Under the pieces are notes generated by a model. That model was not told the DNA's origin, did not search any database, and saw nothing but the letters and a program-made list of their open reading frames with translations. A stretch of DNA of 64,000 bases, from positions 1 to 64,000 of the forward strand of contig JACPDG010000061.1 in NCBI GenBank assembly GCA_016184125.1, read 5' to 3'. Positions 61,986 through 64,000 of this stretch are shown one piece after another. How positions within the stretch are numbered: position 1 is the stretch's first letter; each line of letters starts with the position of its first letter. Position numbers and translations under genes: made by a program. This DNA is from Candidatus Rokuibacteriota bacterium (GTDB lineage Bacteria; Methylomirabilota; Methylomirabilia; Rokubacteriales; CSP1-6).

Positions 61986-62354
61986 GGACGGCTCACCGGC
62001 CGCCCTGGCGTGCTGTTCTCCAACCCGGGCCCGGGGATCGCGAACCTGGTCACCGGGAACAACCAGGCGTTCGGGTGGGTGCAGTACAACCAGGTTCTCA
62101 ACAAGAAGCCGCTCATCGGGACCGGCTTCGAAGTGGCGCCCGACTTCACCGCGATCGCCGAGGCGCAAGGGTGTCGCGGCTTCCGGCTGACCGATCCCGG
62201 CTGCGTCGATGCGACCGTCGCGCAGGCACACGAGCTCAATCGCAGCGGAGTGCCTGTCCTCATCGACGCGCAGATTGCCAGGCACGACTATTACGACGGC
62301 TTCGTCGAAATTCACGAAGCGGCCCTCGCCCACCCGCAGGTAGATCCCGACTGA
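61985..62354 (+). pseudogene. TPP-dependent enzyme remnant (N-domain motif joined to C-terminal TPP domain)
   Basis: RLTGRPGVLFSNPGPGIANLVTG joined to NNQAFGWVQYNQVLNKKPLIGTGFEVAPDFTAIAEAQGCRGFRLTD...GVPVLIDAQI. Confidence 0.75.
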
Positions 62355-62395
62355 CTTCATGGGGGACTATCGATGCCCCCCAAGCCCCCCGCGCC
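62355..62395 (-). repeat. interspersed repeat R12 (partial, type B end)
   Basis: GACTTCATGGGGGACTATCGATGCCCCCCAAGCCCCCCGCGC; flank shared with R5 and R7. Confidence 0.8.
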
Positions 62396-62499
62396 GCAAG
62401 TTCATCGACCCGAAATCCGACGGGCCTTGGTTCGTCTTTTGCTACACTTACGCTTCGTGTCACCCGCGTGCATCTTCGGAAAGGTCTAGGGGGGCTGTC

Positions 62500-63168
62500 A
62501 TGAACGCATACTGGTCTCGCCGCGCGATGCTCGTCATCGCGCTGGCGCTCGTCGGGGTCGTTGCGCCGGGAGGCCGGGCGGTGGCCGGGCCGCCCACCGA
62601 GCAGCTGCGCACGCAGATCGATCGCGTGATCAAGACCCTCGAAGACCCGGAGCTCCTGAAGGAGCACCGCGCGGTCGAGCGGCGCAAGGCCGTGCGCAAG
62701 ATCGCCGAGGAGATCTTCGACTTCGCCGAGACCGCCAAGCGGTCCCTCGGTCGCCACTGGGCGGCGCGCACCCGCGCCGAGCGGGACGAGTTCGTCAAGC
62801 TGTTCGCCAACCTGATGGAGCGCTCGTACATCTCGAAGATCGAGCTCTACGGCGGGGAGAAGATCGGCTTCAGCGGCGACACCGTCGAGGGCGACATCGC
62901 GACCGTCAAGAGCAAGATGGTGACCAAGGGCGGCAGCGAGGTCCCGATCGACTACCGGATGCTGAAGAAGGGGGACCGCTGGCTCGTCTACGACGTCTCG
63001 ATCGAGGGCGTGAGCCTCGTGGCGAACTACCGGACGCAGTTCAACAAGATCATCCAGACCTCGTCGTACCAGGAGCTCGTGAAGAAGCTCAAGATCAAGC
63101 AGGAGGAGTTCCTGGAAGGCGACAGGCAGAAGCGGACGTCCCGCGCGCCCGGGGACGCCACGCTGTGA
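62500..63168 (+). CDS. mlaC: phospholipid-binding protein MlaC (Ttg2D family)
   Basis: signal peptide; PTEQLRTQIDRVIKTLEDPEL...RKIAEEIFDFAETAKRSLGRHWAARTRAERDEFVKLFANLMERSYISKIELY. Confidence 0.94.
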   Translation: MNAYWSRRAMLVIALALVGVVAPGGRAVAGPPTEQLRTQIDRVIKTLEDPELLKEHRAVERRKAVRKIAEEIFDFAETAKRSLGRHWAARTRAERDEFVKLFANLMERSYISKIELYGGEKIGFSGDTVEGDIATVKSKMVTKGGSEVPIDYRMLKKGDRWLVYDVSIEGVSLVANYRTQFNKIIQTSSYQELVKKLKIKQEEFLEGDRQKRTSRAPGDATL

Positions 63169-63887
63169 ACGCGATCGTCCTCGCTGCCGGCGTCGGCCGG
63201 CGCCTCGCGCCGCTGACCGACACGACGCACAAGTGCCTGCTCCCCGTCGGCGGACGGCCCCTGCTCGCCCGCATGCTCGAGTCGCTCGCCAGCGTGGGCG
63301 TGGAGGACACCGCGCTGATCGTGGGCCACTGCGCCGACCAGGTCCAGGCGCTCGCCGGCGACCGGTTCCACGGCATGCCGGTTCGCTACGTCCACAACCC
63401 CGACTACGCGCGTGGATCGGTGCTCTCGCTCCGTGCCGCGCGCGATCTCCTCGGGGGACCGACGCTCGTGATGGACGCCGACGTGCTGTTCGCGCGCGAG
63501 ATCCTGGCGCGCCTGGTCCGGAGCGCCGAGCCGACGGCCCTGCTCATCGACCGGGGATTCGCGGATACCGGCGAAGAGGAGAAGGCGTACGTGGTCGGTG
63601 AACGCGTCGTCACGCTCTCGAAGAAGGTCGTCCCCGAGCGCTGGGACACGGTCGGGGAGAGCGTCGGGTTCTTCAAGTTCGGCCCTTCGGACGCTCCGGA
63701 GCTGGTCCGCATGCTGGACGAGGTCGTCGCCGAGGGGACCGGGCTCGAGGAATACGAGGACGCGATCCACCGGCTCTCGCGCCGGCGGCGCCTCGGCTGG
63801 GTCGACGTCACGGGACTGCCCTGGACCGAGATCGACTTCGTCGAGGATCTTCGCCGCGCCGAGACCGACGTGCTCCCACGCCTCTAG
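63165..63887 (+). CDS. nucleotidyltransferase family protein (sugar/choline-phosphate nucleotidylyltransferase-like)
   Basis: MNAIVLAAGVGRRLAPLTDTTHKCLLPVGGRPLLARMLESLASVGVEDTALIVGH. Confidence 0.9.
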   Translation: MNAIVLAAGVGRRLAPLTDTTHKCLLPVGGRPLLARMLESLASVGVEDTALIVGHCADQVQALAGDRFHGMPVRYVHNPDYARGSVLSLRAARDLLGGPTLVMDADVLFAREILARLVRSAEPTALLIDRGFADTGEEEKAYVVGERVVTLSKKVVPERWDTVGESVGFFKFGPSDAPELVRMLDEVVAEGTGLEEYEDAIHRLSRRRRLGWVDVTGLPWTEIDFVEDLRRAETDVLPRL

Positions 63888-63892
63888 GGACG

Positions 63893-63990
63893 TGGGGGGC
63901 CCCGACATGGCCCCCCACACCCCCCAACGCTCGGAGCGCCCCGGGCGGTGCGCGGACGCACCGGTGGAACCCGGGGCGCTCCTCGATTCG
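63893..63990 (-). repeat. interspersed palindromic repeat R13 (type A core)
   Basis: TGGGGGGCCCCGACATGGCCCCCCACACCCCCCAACGCTCGGAGCGCCCCGGGCGGTGCGCGGACGCACCGGTGGAACCCGGGGCGCTCCTCGAT. Confidence 0.9.
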
Positions 63991-64000
63991 CCGTTTCTCC

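Noticed and set aside
10602-63990. R1-R13 as ordinary rho-independent terminators
   Set aside because: No downstream T-tract, conserved long non-palindromic linkers and ends, copies within a CDS and upstream of start codons; a termination role is not excluded but does not explain the family.

Overview
High-GC bacterial chromosomal window (hopanoid genes and overall gene content would fit a Rokubacteria/Methylomirabilota-like MAG, but taxonomy is inference only). Main contents: a DUF4160/DUF2442/RNase-H-like cassette region with one attC-like site; a shortened molybdoenzyme alpha/TorD/cytochrome c operon; a sulfatase; a sugar-type ABC transporter (binding protein plus two permeases); acyl-CoA/SDR/enoyl-CoA hydratase genes; a flavoprotein/Mo-oxidoreductase/FeS-NrfD redox operon; a histidine kinase/NtrC/receiver/cytochrome c/outer-membrane-protein block; an NAD-type formate dehydrogenase block with folate C1 enzymes; EF-G, threonine synthase, ispH and pagL; a hopanoid cluster (hpnH, hpnG, hpnA, hpnD, shc) next to mlaE-F-D and, about 3.8 kb further on, mlaC. 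Several toxin-antitoxin modules and many gene remnants are interspersed. The most notable signal is a family of about 13 GC-rich palindromic interspersed repeats (about 80-180 bp, some partial) placed almost always at gene boundaries. At least one copy sits in-frame inside a CDS (CruF-like carotenoid protein), one supplies the start codon and N-terminus of an ABC permease, and one supplies the stop codon of fdhA. This resembles Rickettsia palindromic elements in behaviour. A second notable signal is an mla operon apparently split between mlaD and mlaC by a segment holding a mazEF module flanked by ~160 bp direct repeats plus several gene fragments. I saw no rRNA, tRNA or CRISPR array. All calls come from reading the sequence; no database search was run.
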